A DNA stretch of 64,000 bases from Sphingopyxis sp. OAS728 (GTDB lineage Bacteria > Pseudomonadota > Alphaproteobacteria > Sphingomonadales > Sphingomonadaceae), in contig NZ_JADBDT010000001.1 of the NCBI RefSeq assembly GCF_014873485.1, forward strand, positions 62,001 through 126,000. Reading direction: 5' to 3'. This document shows positions 1 through 8,409 of this stretch, piece by piece (position 1 is the stretch's first letter; each line of letters starts with the position of its first letter). Made by a program: the position numbers and the translations under genes. A model generated the notes under the pieces. It did not search any database. It was not told where the DNA came from and saw only the letters and a program-made list of their open reading frames with translations.

Positions 1-1136
1 CTGTCGATGGACGTAAAGCCGTGGTGTCGATGGCGCTCGATGGATCGGGCGCCACGACGCCGATCTACTCGCATCCCGAAGTCGACGTCGACGAGGTGAT
101 CCGGGTCGGCCGGAATGGCAGGATCGTCGGCGTGTCCTATGTCACCGACGAGCGCACCGCAGTGATGACCGATCCGGCGCTTGCCAAGATGACGACGGCG
201 CTGTCGAAGGCGCTGGGTGGAAAACAGGTGGCAGTCGTCGATGCATCGGCTGACGAGAGCCGGTACCTGGTCCGGGCGACGTCGGATACCGATCCCGGCA
301 ACTATTATCTGTTTACGCCGAAGGCGGGCGAGCTGCGCCCCTTGCTAATGGCGCGGGCACCGTTGGCGGAAACGATGCTGTCGCCGGTCAGGTCGGTGCG
401 CTACCCGGCGGCCGACGGCACGATGGTCCCTGGCTATCTGACCCTGCCGCCAGGCCGCAGCGATGCGAAGGGGCTTCCCGCGATCGTGTTGCCGCACGGC
501 GGGCCATCGGCGCGCGACGAATGGGGGTTCGACTGGCTGGCGCAATATTTTGCGCAGTCGGGCTATGCGGTGCTCCAGCCGAATTATCGGGGTTCGGCGG
601 GCTATGGCGATCAATGGTTTCTGAACAACGGCTATCAGTCGTGGAAAACGGCGATCGGAGACATCGCTGACGGCGGCCGATGGCTGGTGTCGGGGCAGGG
701 GGTCGATCCGCGGAAGCTGTCGATCGTCGGTTGGTCTTACGGGGGCTATGCGGCGCTGCAATCCGCGGTCGTTACCCCCGATCTATTTCAGGCGGTCGTC
801 GCGATCGCGCCCGTAACCGATCTCGAGCAATCGAAGGACGAAGCAGAGGATAATGGCAACGGCCGGATTCGTACCCGGATGCTCGGGAGCGGCCCGCACC
901 TCAAGGAAGGGTCGCCGGCGCAGAATGCCGCCGCGATCAAGTCGCCGGTCCTGATGTTCCACGGCACCTTCGACCAGAATGTCGAGGTGACGCAGTCGAG
1001 AACGATGAAGCGATCTCTTGTCGCTGCCGGCAAGCGCGTCGAACTGGTCGAATATCCCGAACTGACGCACAGCCTGGAGGCGAGCGAGGCGCGTGCCGAC
1101 ATGCTGCGCAAGATTTCGGGGTTTCTTCCGCACTAA
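1..1136 (+). CDS. S9 (prolyl oligopeptidase) family peptidase, 5' end missing
   Basis: C-terminal part of a serine peptidase of the prolyl oligopeptidase/acylaminoacyl-peptidase family. The reading frame is open to base 1 or before, so the start lies outside the window; the GTG at 21 is internal, because upstream codons (VDGRKAVV) match the second copy downstream. The catalytic triad is visible: nucleophile Ser in GWSYGG, Asp in FHGTFDQNVE, and His near the C-terminus in YPELTHS. The alpha/beta hydrolase core begins around MVPGYLTLPPG. It is followed 30 bp later by a close paralogue in the same orientation, so this is a tandem duplication. The natural substrate cannot be read from sequence; periplasmic location is inferred from the paralogue's signal peptide. 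Confidence 0.93.
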   Translation, partial: VDGRKAVVSMALDGSGATTPIYSHPEVDVDEVIRVGRNGRIVGVSYVTDERTAVMTDPALAKMTTALSKALGGKQVAVVDASADESRYLVRATSDTDPGNYYLFTPKAGELRPLLMARAPLAETMLSPVRSVRYPAADGTMVPGYLTLPPGRSDAKGLPAIVLPHGGPSARDEWGFDWLAQYFAQSGYAVLQPNYRGSAGYGDQWFLNNGYQSWKTAIGDIADGGRWLVSGQGVDPRKLSIVGWSYGGYAALQSAVVTPDLFQAVVAIAPVTDLEQSKDEAEDNGNGRIRTRMLGSGPHLKEGSPAQNAAAIKSPVLMFHGTFDQNVEVTQSRTMKRSLVAAGKRVELVEYPELTHSLEASEARADMLRKISGFLPH

Positions 1137-1167
1137 GACATGAAGCGGAATGACAGGGGGGATAGGG

Positions 1168-3114
1168 ATGCGGGGTCGGTTTATATGGCTATTGGGTGCC
1201 GGACTGCTTGCGACGTCGGTGCAGGCGCAAGTCGACGAGGTGGCACGCCGCTTCGGCACACTCGACGGAATCACACAGGTCAGCCTGTCGCCCGACGGTC
1301 GGAAAATTGCGTTTCTTGCGCCGAACAAGGGTGAGGCGAATGATCTGTTCGTGGTCGATGTCGACGGCGATGCGTCGCCGCGCCGTATTCTTCGCGCCAG
1401 CGGCGATCCTGAAATCCTGCAATGGTGCCGCTGGGCGACCGACGCGCGCCTGATCTGCCAGATCGGTGGGCGGGAGAAGCTCGGCGATTTCATCTACGGC
1501 TTTTCGTCATTGCTTGGCGTCGATGCTGCGGGCGGCAATGTGAAGACACTGAGCACCCGGCGCGGCGACAATGCGGTGGGCATCGATTTTCGCGGCGGCA
1601 GTGTGATCGACTGGCAGCCGGGGACCCCAAACAACGTCCTCGTGATGCGCAGTCATGTGCCGGAAGCGACGCTGATTGCCAAAGAAGACGCGGGCATGGG
1701 GGTCGACCTGATGGACGTCTCGCAGGGCACGGTGAAGGTCATCGAAAAGCCGCGGCGCGATGCACGCGAATATATCACCGATGGCAAGGGCAGGGTCCGC
1801 ATCATGGGCACCCAGCCGATGGAGGGGCGCACGGGCAACTTGAGCGGCACATTGCGTTATTTCTTCAAACCCGCGGCCGGCGGCGACTGGCAGCCATTGT
1901 CGTCCTACGACGTGGTTTCGCGCGAGGGGTTCGATCCGTGGGCGGTCGATGCAGCGACCAATCGTGCCATCGGCTTTGGCCGGATCGACGGACGTCAGGC
2001 CGTCATGGCCGTGAACCTCGATGGAACCGGTAAGGGTGAGACGCTGTATCGACATCCCGAGGTCGATGTGAATGAGCTGGTGCAGGTCGGCCGCGACCGG
2101 CGCGTCGTCGGTGCAACTTACGCTACCGAACGTCGCCAGATGGTAACGACCGACCCCAATGTCGCGGCGATGGCGAAATCGCTTTCGCGCGCGCTGGGCG
2201 GGCGCGAGGTCTATTTCATTGATGCGTCGGCGGACGAGGCGCACTGGCTCCTGTGGTCGGGCTCCGATGTCGATCCAGGCCGTTACTATCGTTATACGCC
2301 CGCAGCAAAGCAACTCCGCCGGCTGCTCGAGAACCGACCCTTGTTGGCTGAACAGCCGTTGTCAGCGGTGAGGCCGATCAAATATCCGGCTGCAGACGGC
2401 ACGATGGTCCCCGGCTATCTGACGCTGCCGCCCGGGCGGGCGGATGCAAAAGGGTTGCCGGCGATCGTCATGCCGCACGGTGGGCCGTCGGCGCGCGACG
2501 AATGGGGTTTCGACTGGATGGCGCAATATTTCGCGCAGCGCGGCTTTGCGGTGGTGCAGCCCAATTTTCGGGGATCGTCGGGCTATGGCGACAGCTGGTA
2601 TCAAAACAATGGTTTCCAGTCGTGGAAGACGGCGGTCGGCGACGTTGCCGACGCCGGTCGGTGGGTCGTCGCCGAAGGTGCCGACCCGGCAAAGCTGTCG
2701 ATCGTCGGGTGGTCTTATGGCGGCTATGCCGCGCTGCAGTCGGGCGTGCTCGCGCCCGATCTGTTCAAGTCGATTGTCGCGATCGCACCAGTCACCGATC
2801 TTGGCAAAATGAAGGATCAAAGCATGCGCGTGACGAATGGTGCAATCACGCGTGATTTCATCGGGTCGGGGCCGCATGTTCGCGAAGGATCACCGGCGCA
2901 GAATGCCGGCGCGATCAAGGCGCAGGTGTTGATGTTCCATGGCACGCTCGATCAGCACGTCGATATCGACCAGGCCCGCATCATGCGCAGTGCGCTCACG
3001 TCGGCGGGGAAGAAGGTCGAACTGATCGAATATTCCGGCCTCGCGCACAATTTGTGGGACAGCGAGACCCGTATAGCGATGCTGGGCCGGATTTCGGCCT
3101 TCCTGCCGCACTGA
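1168..3114 (+). CDS. Secreted S9 family peptidase, tandem paralogue of the preceding gene
   Basis: Full-length prolyl oligopeptidase-family serine peptidase of about 648 residues. I chose ATG 1168 rather than the upstream in-frame ATG at 1150. It has an AGGGGGG ribosome-binding site 6 bp before it and begins a clean signal peptide (MRGRFIWLLGAGLLATSVQA). Residues about 30-380 should form the beta-propeller, and the hydrolase domain follows from MVPGYLTLPPG. Triad: Ser in GWSYGG, Asp in FHGTLDQHVD, His in YSGLAHN. The C-terminal half is nearly identical to the neighbouring partial gene. Probably periplasmic peptide degradation. A bidirectional terminator follows at once. Confidence 0.93.
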   Translation: MRGRFIWLLGAGLLATSVQAQVDEVARRFGTLDGITQVSLSPDGRKIAFLAPNKGEANDLFVVDVDGDASPRRILRASGDPEILQWCRWATDARLICQIGGREKLGDFIYGFSSLLGVDAAGGNVKTLSTRRGDNAVGIDFRGGSVIDWQPGTPNNVLVMRSHVPEATLIAKEDAGMGVDLMDVSQGTVKVIEKPRRDAREYITDGKGRVRIMGTQPMEGRTGNLSGTLRYFFKPAAGGDWQPLSSYDVVSREGFDPWAVDAATNRAIGFGRIDGRQAVMAVNLDGTGKGETLYRHPEVDVNELVQVGRDRRVVGATYATERRQMVTTDPNVAAMAKSLSRALGGREVYFIDASADEAHWLLWSGSDVDPGRYYRYTPAAKQLRRLLENRPLLAEQPLSAVRPIKYPAADGTMVPGYLTLPPGRADAKGLPAIVMPHGGPSARDEWGFDWMAQYFAQRGFAVVQPNFRGSSGYGDSWYQNNGFQSWKTAVGDVADAGRWVVAEGADPAKLSIVGWSYGGYAALQSGVLAPDLFKSIVAIAPVTDLGKMKDQSMRVTNGAITRDFIGSGPHVREGSPAQNAGAIKAQVLMFHGTLDQHVDIDQARIMRSALTSAGKKVELIEYSGLAHNLWDSETRIAMLGRISAFLPH

Positions 3115-3118
3115 AACG

Positions 3119-3153
3119 GAAAAGGGCGGCCCATTGCCGGACCGCCCCTTTTT
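3119..3153. terminator. Bidirectional terminator between S9 peptidase and rpsD
   Basis: A GC-rich inverted repeat, AAAGGGCGG...CCGCCCCTTTTT, sits between the convergent stop codons at 3114 and 3174. It has A/T runs on both sides, so it can serve both strands. Confidence 0.8.
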
Positions 3154-3173
3154 GAATTCGATAGCGAACTCGA

Positions 3174-3785
3174 TCAGCGCGAATAGAATTCGACGACCAG
3201 GTTCGGTTCCATCTTCACCGGATAGGGCACTTCGTCGAGCGTCGGGACGCGGACGTAGGTCGTCTTGGTGCCGTCGACCGCCAGATATTCGGGCAGGTCA
3301 CGCTCGGGCAGGCTCTGGGCTTCGGCGACCAGCGCCATTTCCTGCGCCTTTTTGCCGAGGGTGATTTCGTCGCCCGGCTTCACGAGGCGGCTTGCGACGT
3401 TGCACTTCACGCCGTTCACATAGACGTGACCGTGGCTGACGAGCTGGCGCGCCGAGAAGATCGTCGGGGTGAATTTCGAGCGATACACGACGGCGTCGAG
3501 GCGGCGCTCGAGCAGGCCGATCAGGTTCTGGCCGGTGTCGCCCTTCATGCGCGATGCTTCGAAATAGTTCTTCTTGAACTGCTTCTCGGTGATGTCGCCG
3601 TAATAGCCCTTCAGCTTCTGCTTCGCGCGGAGCTGGATGCCGAAGTCCGACATCTTGCCCTTGCGGCGCTGGCCGTGCTGGCCGGGGCCATATTCGCGGC
3701 GGTTGACCGGGCTCTTTGGGCGACCCCAGATGTTCTCGCCCATGCGGCGGTCGAGTTTATACTTGGCGCTCTGGCGCTTCGACAT
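3174..3785 (-). CDS. rpsD: 30S ribosomal protein S4
   Basis: Small-subunit ribosomal protein S4, 203 residues, the usual length for the alphaproteobacterial form. It binds 16S rRNA early in assembly and contributes to decoding accuracy. The N-terminal region carries [17 protein letters not shown]. The S4 RNA-binding domain begins near residue 93 ([12 protein letters not shown]) and contains SHGHVYVNG. It stands alone rather than in an alpha operon. A GGAG ribosome-binding site lies 7 bp before the ATG. Its 5' leader contains two perfect inverted repeats, so leader-mediated control is possible but not shown. Confidence 0.98.
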   Translation of the reverse strand: MSKRQSAKYKLDRRMGENIWGRPKSPVNRREYGPGQHGQRRKGKMSDFGIQLRAKQKLKGYYGDITEKQFKKNYFEASRMKGDTGQNLIGLLERRLDAVVYRSKFTPTIFSARQLVSHGHVYVNGVKCNVASRLVKPGDEITLGKKAQEMALVAEAQSLPERDLPEYLAVDGTKTTYVRVPTLDEVPYPVKMEPNLVVEFYSR

Positions 3786-3808
3786 ATGTCTTCTCCAATA
3801 TGCTATGT

Positions 3809-3861
3809 GCCGAAGGATTTCGGCTTGTTCCCGGGTCGCACCATATGGAGATTTCCATATG
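3809..3861 (-). promoter_or_regulatory. Two inverted repeats in the rpsD 5' leader
   Basis: Two perfect hairpins lie 24-76 bp upstream of the rpsD start: GCCGAA-GGAT-TTCGGC at 3809-3824 and CATATGGA-GATT-TCCATATG at 3842-3861. The first, close to the start codon, could be an RNA hairpin. The second could be a DNA operator or an RNA stem. S4 is a known translational autoregulator in other bacteria, which makes a leader role plausible, but I do not recognise this exact structure. Confidence 0.5.
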
Positions 3862-3986
3862 CGACCGCCGCTTCACCGGGGTGCGGGGTCCATTGCGAAG
3901 GCGCGCGGTTAGACGGGCAGCGGTGTAAAGTCAAGCGTCGAGCCACCCGCTCGACAGCGGCGAAAAAGCCGCTAAAGGCAGCGCAC

Positions 3987-4301
3987 ATGACCTCCGCCAA
4001 ACTTCCCGAACAGTGCGAAACGATGATCGAAGTCCGCGCCGGCGTCGACGAGGTAGACCGCGCGCTCGTCGCGCTGCTCGTCCGCCGCTTCGGCTATATG
4101 GATGCGGCTGCCCGCATCAAGACCGATCGTGGCACCGTCCGCGACGAAGCGCGCAAGGCGCAAGTGATCGACAATGTCGCGCGCGAAGCCGAAGCCGCAG
4201 GGTTGGAGCCCGAGCGACTGCGTGCGGTGTGGAACGAACTCGTCGAACAATCGATCGCCTATGAGGCGATCCGGTGGGATCGCCTGCGCACGGATCGCTG
4301 A
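3987..4301 (+). CDS. Chorismate mutase family protein (AroQ fold)
   Basis: A 104-residue all-helical protein of the chorismate mutase type II family. The ATG at 3987 was chosen because the upstream frame is only antisense to rpsD. Family features: an N-terminal helix with EVRAGVDEVDRALVALLVRR, then AARIK, then DEARKAQVIDNV and a C-terminal helix ending EQSIAYE. Such proteins convert chorismate to prephenate for Phe/Tyr synthesis; some relatives (PchB) are isochorismate pyruvate lyases. A second, different AroQ-type protein is encoded at 21253-21540, so the two may have distinct roles. No pathway neighbours are present. Confidence 0.8.
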   Translation: MTSAKLPEQCETMIEVRAGVDEVDRALVALLVRRFGYMDAAARIKTDRGTVRDEARKAQVIDNVAREAEAAGLEPERLRAVWNELVEQSIAYEAIRWDRLRTDR

Positions 4302-4312
4302 CGGGAGCGGCC

Positions 4313-4558
4313 TTAGTTGGTGCTGCCGCTCGTGGGCGCCGCAGCGTCGGCACGCGGCGCTTCGGGGGCCGTTTTGATGGGTTCGGCGACGGTGCGGCAC
4401 ACGCGCTTGGGAACCGTGCTGCCGGTCATTTCGACCTTTTGGCAAACCTTCTTGGGCTTCGCGGGCTTTGCGGCCTGTTCGGCATGCGCCTGCGTCGCGG
4501 TTTCGGCCGTGTTCGCCGTAGCGGCCGCAAGGGCGAGCGAGAATATCAAAGTCATCAT
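4313..4558 (-). CDS. Small secreted protein with KPKK-Cys motif (paralogue 1)
   Basis: About 81 residues, starting at MMTLIFSLALAAATANTAETA, a signal peptide. A GGGGGT ribosome-binding site lies 8 bp upstream, so I prefer this start to the longer frame from 4597. The mature part contains KPAKPKKVCQKVEMTGSTVP followed by KRVCRTVAEP, giving two conserved cysteines separated by about 15 residues. The adjacent gene at 4659-4898 encodes a diverged copy with the same pattern. The function is unknown. Periplasmic, possibly disulfide-bonded (inference from the paired cysteines). Confidence 0.75.
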   Translation of the reverse strand: MMTLIFSLALAAATANTAETATQAHAEQAAKPAKPKKVCQKVEMTGSTVPKRVCRTVAEPIKTAPEAPRADAAAPTSGSTN

Positions 4559-4658
4559 ATAAAGACCCCCAAGGAATGAACCCATGGCAGTCAGCACGGA
4601 GCCGAATGCCCCGATGCCGCGCCCCCCGCGTCATTCCGATATCAGAGAATTTGGTCGA

Positions 4659-4898
4659 TCAGCGCGCGCCGGCGCCGCCGTTCATACGGACATCGCCGCC
4701 GACGTCCTGCGGCTGGGCGTCCCATTGTTCCTGCGTCTTGCAGGTACGGCCCTTCAGGCGCGAACCCGTGTTCACGTCGGTACGACAGATTTTCTTTGGC
4801 TTGGCCGGTTTGGCCGTGGCGGTGGTCGGCGCCGGTGCTTCGGTCGCCGCTTCGGGGGCGGCTGCAGAGAGCGCGAGGGAAAGAACGAGAGTCAGCAT
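4659..4898 (-). CDS. Small secreted protein with KPKK-Cys motif (paralogue 2)
   Basis: 79 residues, starting at the ATG of MLTLVLSLALSAAA with GGAG 8 bp upstream. A longer frame starts with TTG, but that codon overlaps the ribosome-binding site. After the signal peptide, an Ala/Pro/Thr-rich stretch leads to KPAKPKKICRTDVNTGSRLK then GRTCKTQEQW, the same two-cysteine layout as the neighbouring paralogue. It follows trmJ on the same strand, 28 bp away, and may be co-transcribed. The function is unknown. Confidence 0.75.
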   Translation of the reverse strand: MLTLVLSLALSAAAPEAATEAPAPTTATAKPAKPKKICRTDVNTGSRLKGRTCKTQEQWDAQPQDVGGDVRMNGGAGAR

Positions 4899-4925
4899 TA
4901 TGGTCTCCAAGGAAGATTCACCCCG

Positions 4926-5651
4926 TTATCGCGATCGGGGAGTTCTGCCAAGTGCCGTCACGATTCCGTGCATCATCCTGATATCATTGTGCGACCAGCA
5001 CGTTTTGGTCAGCGCGGTGCGCAAGGTGCGCAGCGTCGCCTCGGTTCGCTCGGGCGGGACGAAATAGCCGCTGGCATCGAGGTCGCGCGTCAAATGTTCG
5101 ATGAGCTGTTCCAGCTCGCCATGCGGCGCCGGCGGGTCGAGCGGCACTTCGGGCGGGCTCGCGAGTGCGACGCCCTTCGACCATTCATAGGCGAGCAGGA
5201 TGACCGCCTGCGCCAGGTTGAGCGAGGCGAATTCGGGATTGATCGGCACCGTGACGATCGCGTGCGCAAGCGCGACATCGTCGGTTTCGAGCCCCGAGCG
5301 TTCGGCGCCGAAGACATAGGCCGAGCGGCCCGCGCTTGCATGCACCTCGCGCGCTGCCGCTTCGGGGGTCAGCACGGGCTTCATCACGCCGCGCTTGCGT
5401 ACGGTGGTGGCATAGATGGTGGTGCAGTCGGCGACCGCATCGGCCAGGCTGTCGAAGACCTTTGCCTCGGCGAGCACGATGTCGGCGCCTGCCGATGCCG
5501 GGCCGGCGTCGGGATTGGGCCAGCCGTCGCGCGGGGTAACGAGCCGCAGCTCGGTCAGTCCGAAATTGAGCATTGCGCGAGCCGCCTTGCCGATATTCTC
5601 ACCAAGCTGCGGACGGACGAGGACGATGACTGGGGGCGGGGCCGCGCTCAA
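4926..5651 (-). CDS. trmJ: tRNA/rRNA 2'-O-methyltransferase of the TrmJ (SPOUT) family
   Basis: 241 residues of the SpoU/TrmH superfamily; the N-terminal placement of the domain and the motifs fit TrmJ, which 2'-O-methylates position 32 of tRNAs. Motif 1 is [19 protein letters not shown] (residues 13-31). Motif 2 is VFGAERSGL (about 118-126). Motif 3 is [13 protein letters not shown] (about 138-150); these build the SAM-binding knot. The start overlaps the nrdR stop by 4 bp (ATGA), so it is translationally coupled as the last gene of the rpiB-glyA-nrdR cluster. Target specificity is family-based, not proven. Confidence 0.9.
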   Translation of the reverse strand: MSAAPPPVIVLVRPQLGENIGKAARAMLNFGLTELRLVTPRDGWPNPDAGPASAGADIVLAEAKVFDSLADAVADCTTIYATTVRKRGVMKPVLTPEAAAREVHASAGRSAYVFGAERSGLETDDVALAHAIVTVPINPEFASLNLAQAVILLAYEWSKGVALASPPEVPLDPPAPHGELEQLIEHLTRDLDASGYFVPPERTEATLRTLRTALTKTCWSHNDIRMMHGIVTALGRTPRSR

Positions 5652-6112
5652 TTTTTATGCGCTGCTTCGGTCACCGACGACGCGAATTCCTCGAAATCCT
5701 TGGCCTCGGTAAATTCGCGATAGACGCTAGCGAAGCGGATATAGGCGACGCTGTCGAAGCCTTTCAGCGCCTCCATCACCATGCCGCCGATCTGCTGCGC
5801 CTGCACTTCGCTCTCGCCCGACGTTTCGAGCTGGCGCTGGATACCCGACACCAGCCGTTCGATGCGCGCGCCGTCGATCGGGCGCTTGCGGCACGCGATC
5901 TGGATGCTGCGCATCAATTTTTCGCGGTCGAACGGCTCGCGGCGCCCGTCGGCCTTGGTGACCCCGACTTCGCGGAGCTGGATGCGTTCAAAGGTCGTGA
6001 AGCGCGCGCCGCAATCCTCGCACTGGCGGCGACGGCGAATCGCTGCGCCGTCCTCGGTCGGACGGCTGTCCTTCACCTGGCTGTCTTCATGTCCGCAATA
6101 GGGGCAGCGCAT
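5648..6112 (-). CDS. nrdR: Transcriptional regulator NrdR
   Basis: Repressor of ribonucleotide reductase genes, 154 residues, the standard length. The N-terminal zinc ribbon has CPYC (residues 3-6) and CEDC (31-34). Residues about 49-139 form an ATP-cone that senses ATP/dATP ([18 protein letters not shown]). It lies downstream of glyA in the usual alphaproteobacterial order and overlaps trmJ by 4 bp. NrdR binds NrdR boxes upstream of nrd genes; no nrd gene is in this window. Confidence 0.97.
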   Translation of the reverse strand: MRCPYCGHEDSQVKDSRPTEDGAAIRRRRQCEDCGARFTTFERIQLREVGVTKADGRREPFDREKLMRSIQIACRKRPIDGARIERLVSGIQRQLETSGESEVQAQQIGGMVMEALKGFDSVAYIRFASVYREFTEAKDFEEFASSVTEAAHKN

Positions 6113-6115
6113 CGG

Positions 6116-6334
6116 TTAGCGTTTCACCCGCATCAGCAGCGCGATCAGCGCGCCGCCGAACAGGCCCACGGGCCAGCTGACAGCGTCGAGCAATGCACCC
6201 ACCGCCGCGCCGACCGCACCGCCGATCAGCACCGGACGCGTCGAGGGATGGGCCAAGCCTTGCTTGCCCATCGCCTTGACCTCTTCGATCGAGAGTTCGA
6301 CCAGCGTCGGTTCTTCGGGGTGCTGCCGCGCCAT
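6116..6334 (-). CDS. Small membrane protein between glyA and nrdR
   Basis: About 72 residues starting MARQHPEEPTLVELSIEEV; the longer frame runs back into glyA and is not needed. The N-terminal half is hydrophilic and acidic. The C-terminal half has two Gly/Ala-rich hydrophobic stretches (VLIGGAVGAAVGALLDA and VGLFGGALIALLM) ending in basic residues, so one or two transmembrane helices. It sits in the rpiB-glyA-nrdR-trmJ operon, 10 bp after glyA and 3 bp before nrdR. I do not recognise the family. Confidence 0.7.
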   Translation of the reverse strand: MARQHPEEPTLVELSIEEVKAMGKQGLAHPSTRPVLIGGAVGAAVGALLDAVSWPVGLFGGALIALLMRVKR

Positions 6335-6344
6335 GGCTTTATCC

Positions 6345-7646
6345 TTAGTAGATCGGGAAGCGTTCGCACAGCGCGCGGACGCGACCCCGGACATTCGCCT
6401 CTACATCGGCATCGCCATGCTCACCCTTGTCGCGCAGCGCCTCGAGCACGTCGGCGACCATATCGCCGATTTCCTCAAACTCGGCGATGCCGAAGCCGCG
6501 CGTCGTGCCCGCCGGCGAGCCGACACGGATGCCGCTGGTTTTGATCGGCGGCAGCGGGTCGAAGGGAATGCCGTTCTTGTTGCAGGTGATCGCGCTACGC
6601 TCGAGCGCCTCGTCGGCGTCGCGGCCGGTGACGCCGAGCGGGCGGAGGTCGATCAGCGCGAGGTGCGTGTCGGTGCCGCCCGCGACGACATCGGCGCCGC
6701 GTGCCTTCAGCCGGTTTGCCAGCGCCTGCGCATTGGCGATGGTCGCCTTGGCGTAATCCTTGAACTCGGGACGCAGTGCTTCGCCGAACGCCACGGCCTT
6801 CGCAGCAATGACATGCATCAGCGGACCGCCCTGCAGGCCTGGGAAGACCGCCGAGTTGATGCGCTTCGCGATTGCTTCGTCATTGGTCAGGATCATGCCG
6901 CCGCGCGGACCGCGCAGCGTCTTGTGCGTTGTCGTGGTGACGACATGCGCATGTTCCATCGGCGAGGGGTGCGCGCCGCCGGCGACGAGGCCCGCGAAAT
7001 GGGCCATGTCGACCATCAGCAGTGCGCCGACATCATCGGCAATCGCGCGGAAGCGCGCGAAATCGAGCGTGCGCGGATAGGCCGAACCGCCCGCGATGAT
7101 CAGCGTCGGACGATGTTCTTTCGCCAGCGCCTCGACCTGGTCGAAGTCGACCAGATGATCGTCGGCGCGCACGCCATATTGCACGGCATTATACCATTTG
7201 CCCGACATGGCGGGCGCCGCACCGTGGGTCAGGTGACCACCGGCGTCGAGGCTCATGCCCATGATCGTCGCACCGGGCTTGGTCAGCGCCAGCATCACCG
7301 CGCCATTCGCCTGTGCGCCCGAATGCGGCTGGACGTTGGCATAGCCGCAATCGAACAGCTGCTTGGCGCGGTCGATCGCGAGCGTTTCGACCTCGTCCGA
7401 CGGGGCGCAGCCCTGATAATAGCGGCGGCCCGGATAGCCTTCGGCATATTTGTTGGTGAACACGCTGCCTTGCGCTTCGAGCACCGCCTTCGAGACGATA
7501 TTCTCGCTCGCGATCAGTTCGATCTGATAGCGTTCGCGTTCGAGTTCATGCTTCATCGCCGCCGCGACCGCGGGATCGACCTTGTCGACGCCGTCGGTGA
7601 AATAGCCGGCCGATTTGATGGGCTTGGCGAGCGTGTCTGTGGTCAT
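6345..7646 (-). CDS. glyA: Serine hydroxymethyltransferase
   Basis: PLP enzyme interconverting serine plus tetrahydrofolate with glycine plus 5,10-methylene-THF; cytosolic, one-carbon metabolism. It has 433 residues with start [10 protein letters not shown]; the ATG overlaps the rpiB stop by 4 bp, which decides the start. The PLP lysine is K242 in [23 protein letters not shown] (43-49) and [11 protein letters not shown] (68-77) are hallmark motifs. The surrounding rpiB-glyA-nrdR order is typical of Alphaproteobacteria. Confidence 0.98.
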   Translation of the reverse strand: MTTDTLAKPIKSAGYFTDGVDKVDPAVAAAMKHELERERYQIELIASENIVSKAVLEAQGSVFTNKYAEGYPGRRYYQGCAPSDEVETLAIDRAKQLFDCGYANVQPHSGAQANGAVMLALTKPGATIMGMSLDAGGHLTHGAAPAMSGKWYNAVQYGVRADDHLVDFDQVEALAKEHRPTLIIAGGSAYPRTLDFARFRAIADDVGALLMVDMAHFAGLVAGGAHPSPMEHAHVVTTTTHKTLRGPRGGMILTNDEAIAKRINSAVFPGLQGGPLMHVIAAKAVAFGEALRPEFKDYAKATIANAQALANRLKARGADVVAGGTDTHLALIDLRPLGVTGRDADEALERSAITCNKNGIPFDPLPPIKTSGIRVGSPAGTTRGFGIAEFEEIGDMVADVLEALRDKGEHGDADVEANVRGRVRALCERFPIY

Positions 7647-8095
7647 CGGCTGGTCTCCAGTTGCGGCGGGTTCGAAAGCTTGTCGACGCGGCGCGCGTGG
7701 CGGTCGCCGGCGAATTCGGTGGTCAGGAAGGCGTCGAGGCACGCCTTGGCCATGTCGATGCCGGTCAGTCGCGCGCCCATCGCGACAACGTTCGCGTCAT
7801 TATGTTCGCGCGCCAGTTTCGCCGACAGCGGCTCGGACACGAGTGCGCAGCGCGCGGCGGGGTTGCGGTTGACCGAAATCGAAATGCCGATACCCGACCC
7901 GCAGAGCGCGACGCCGCGTTCGGCACGGCCGTCGGCGATTGCTTCGCCGAGCTTGTAGCCATAATCGGGATAATCGACGCTCTCGGGGCCGTTGGTGCCG
8001 AGGTCTTCGACCTCATGCCCCTTTTCGCGCAGCCAGTCGGCAAGCACGGCTTTCAGCTCGTAAGCGGCGTGGTCGGAGGCGATGGCGATGCGCAT
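7643..8095 (-). CDS. rpiB: Ribose 5-phosphate isomerase B
   Basis: 150-residue RpiB/LacAB-type isomerase converting ribose 5-phosphate and ribulose 5-phosphate. SDHA at residues 7-10 and the catalytic-cysteine loop CGSGIGISI starting at C65 are present, as is REHNDANVV. It is the first gene of the minus-strand cluster and overlaps glyA by 4 bp. Some family members act on allose 6-phosphate instead, but no sugar-uptake genes are nearby to suggest that. Confidence 0.95.
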   Translation of the reverse strand: MRIAIASDHAAYELKAVLADWLREKGHEVEDLGTNGPESVDYPDYGYKLGEAIADGRAERGVALCGSGIGISISVNRNPAARCALVSEPLSAKLAREHNDANVVAMGARLTGIDMAKACLDAFLTTEFAGDRHARRVDKLSNPPQLETSR

Positions 8096-8207
8096 GGTGC
8101 GGCTCCCGCGGAGTCTAAGGGAATCGATGTCGGCCCTTTAGGCGAAGCCGCGCGGATTGGCCATAAGCGAGGTGGCAAATTTGTGACGGCGCCGATAAAG
8201 GCCGGCT

Positions 8208-8372
8208 ATGTCCGACACGATCATCTCCATCCTGATGCTGACCGGCGTCCTTTTGACCGGCGGTGCCGTCTATGTCTTTCGCAAGGGCGACCGTCGCCGC
8301 GCGCTGCTGATGCTCGTCGCGGCGCTGGTGATGTTCGCCAATGTGACGATCTGGCTGGTGCCGGTAAAATAA
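8208..8372 (+). CDS. Tiny two-helix membrane protein (54 aa)
   Basis: A short frame reading MSDTIISILMLTGVLLTGGA then VYVFRKGDRRRALLML and a second hydrophobic segment ending VTIWLVPVK. Two predicted transmembrane helices flank a basic loop (FRKGDRRRA). It lies divergently from rpiB and is followed within 2 bp by a strong hairpin, which supports a real transcription unit. No function is recognised. Confidence rests on the coherent hydrophobicity pattern and the terminator. Confidence 0.6.
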   Translation: MSDTIISILMLTGVLLTGGAVYVFRKGDRRRALLMLVAALVMFANVTIWLVPVK

Positions 8373-8404
8373 TCCTCCCCGTCGCGTCGCGACAGGGAGG
8401 ATCG
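8372..8404. terminator. Hairpin between the 54-aa gene and the hydrolase
   Basis: ATCCTCCC and GGGAGGAT flank an inner GTCGC-GTC-GCGAC stem, all between two convergent stop codons at 8372 and 8410. There is no strong T-run, but the position suggests a bidirectional terminator. Confidence 0.6.
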
Positions 8405-8409
8405 TCTCG

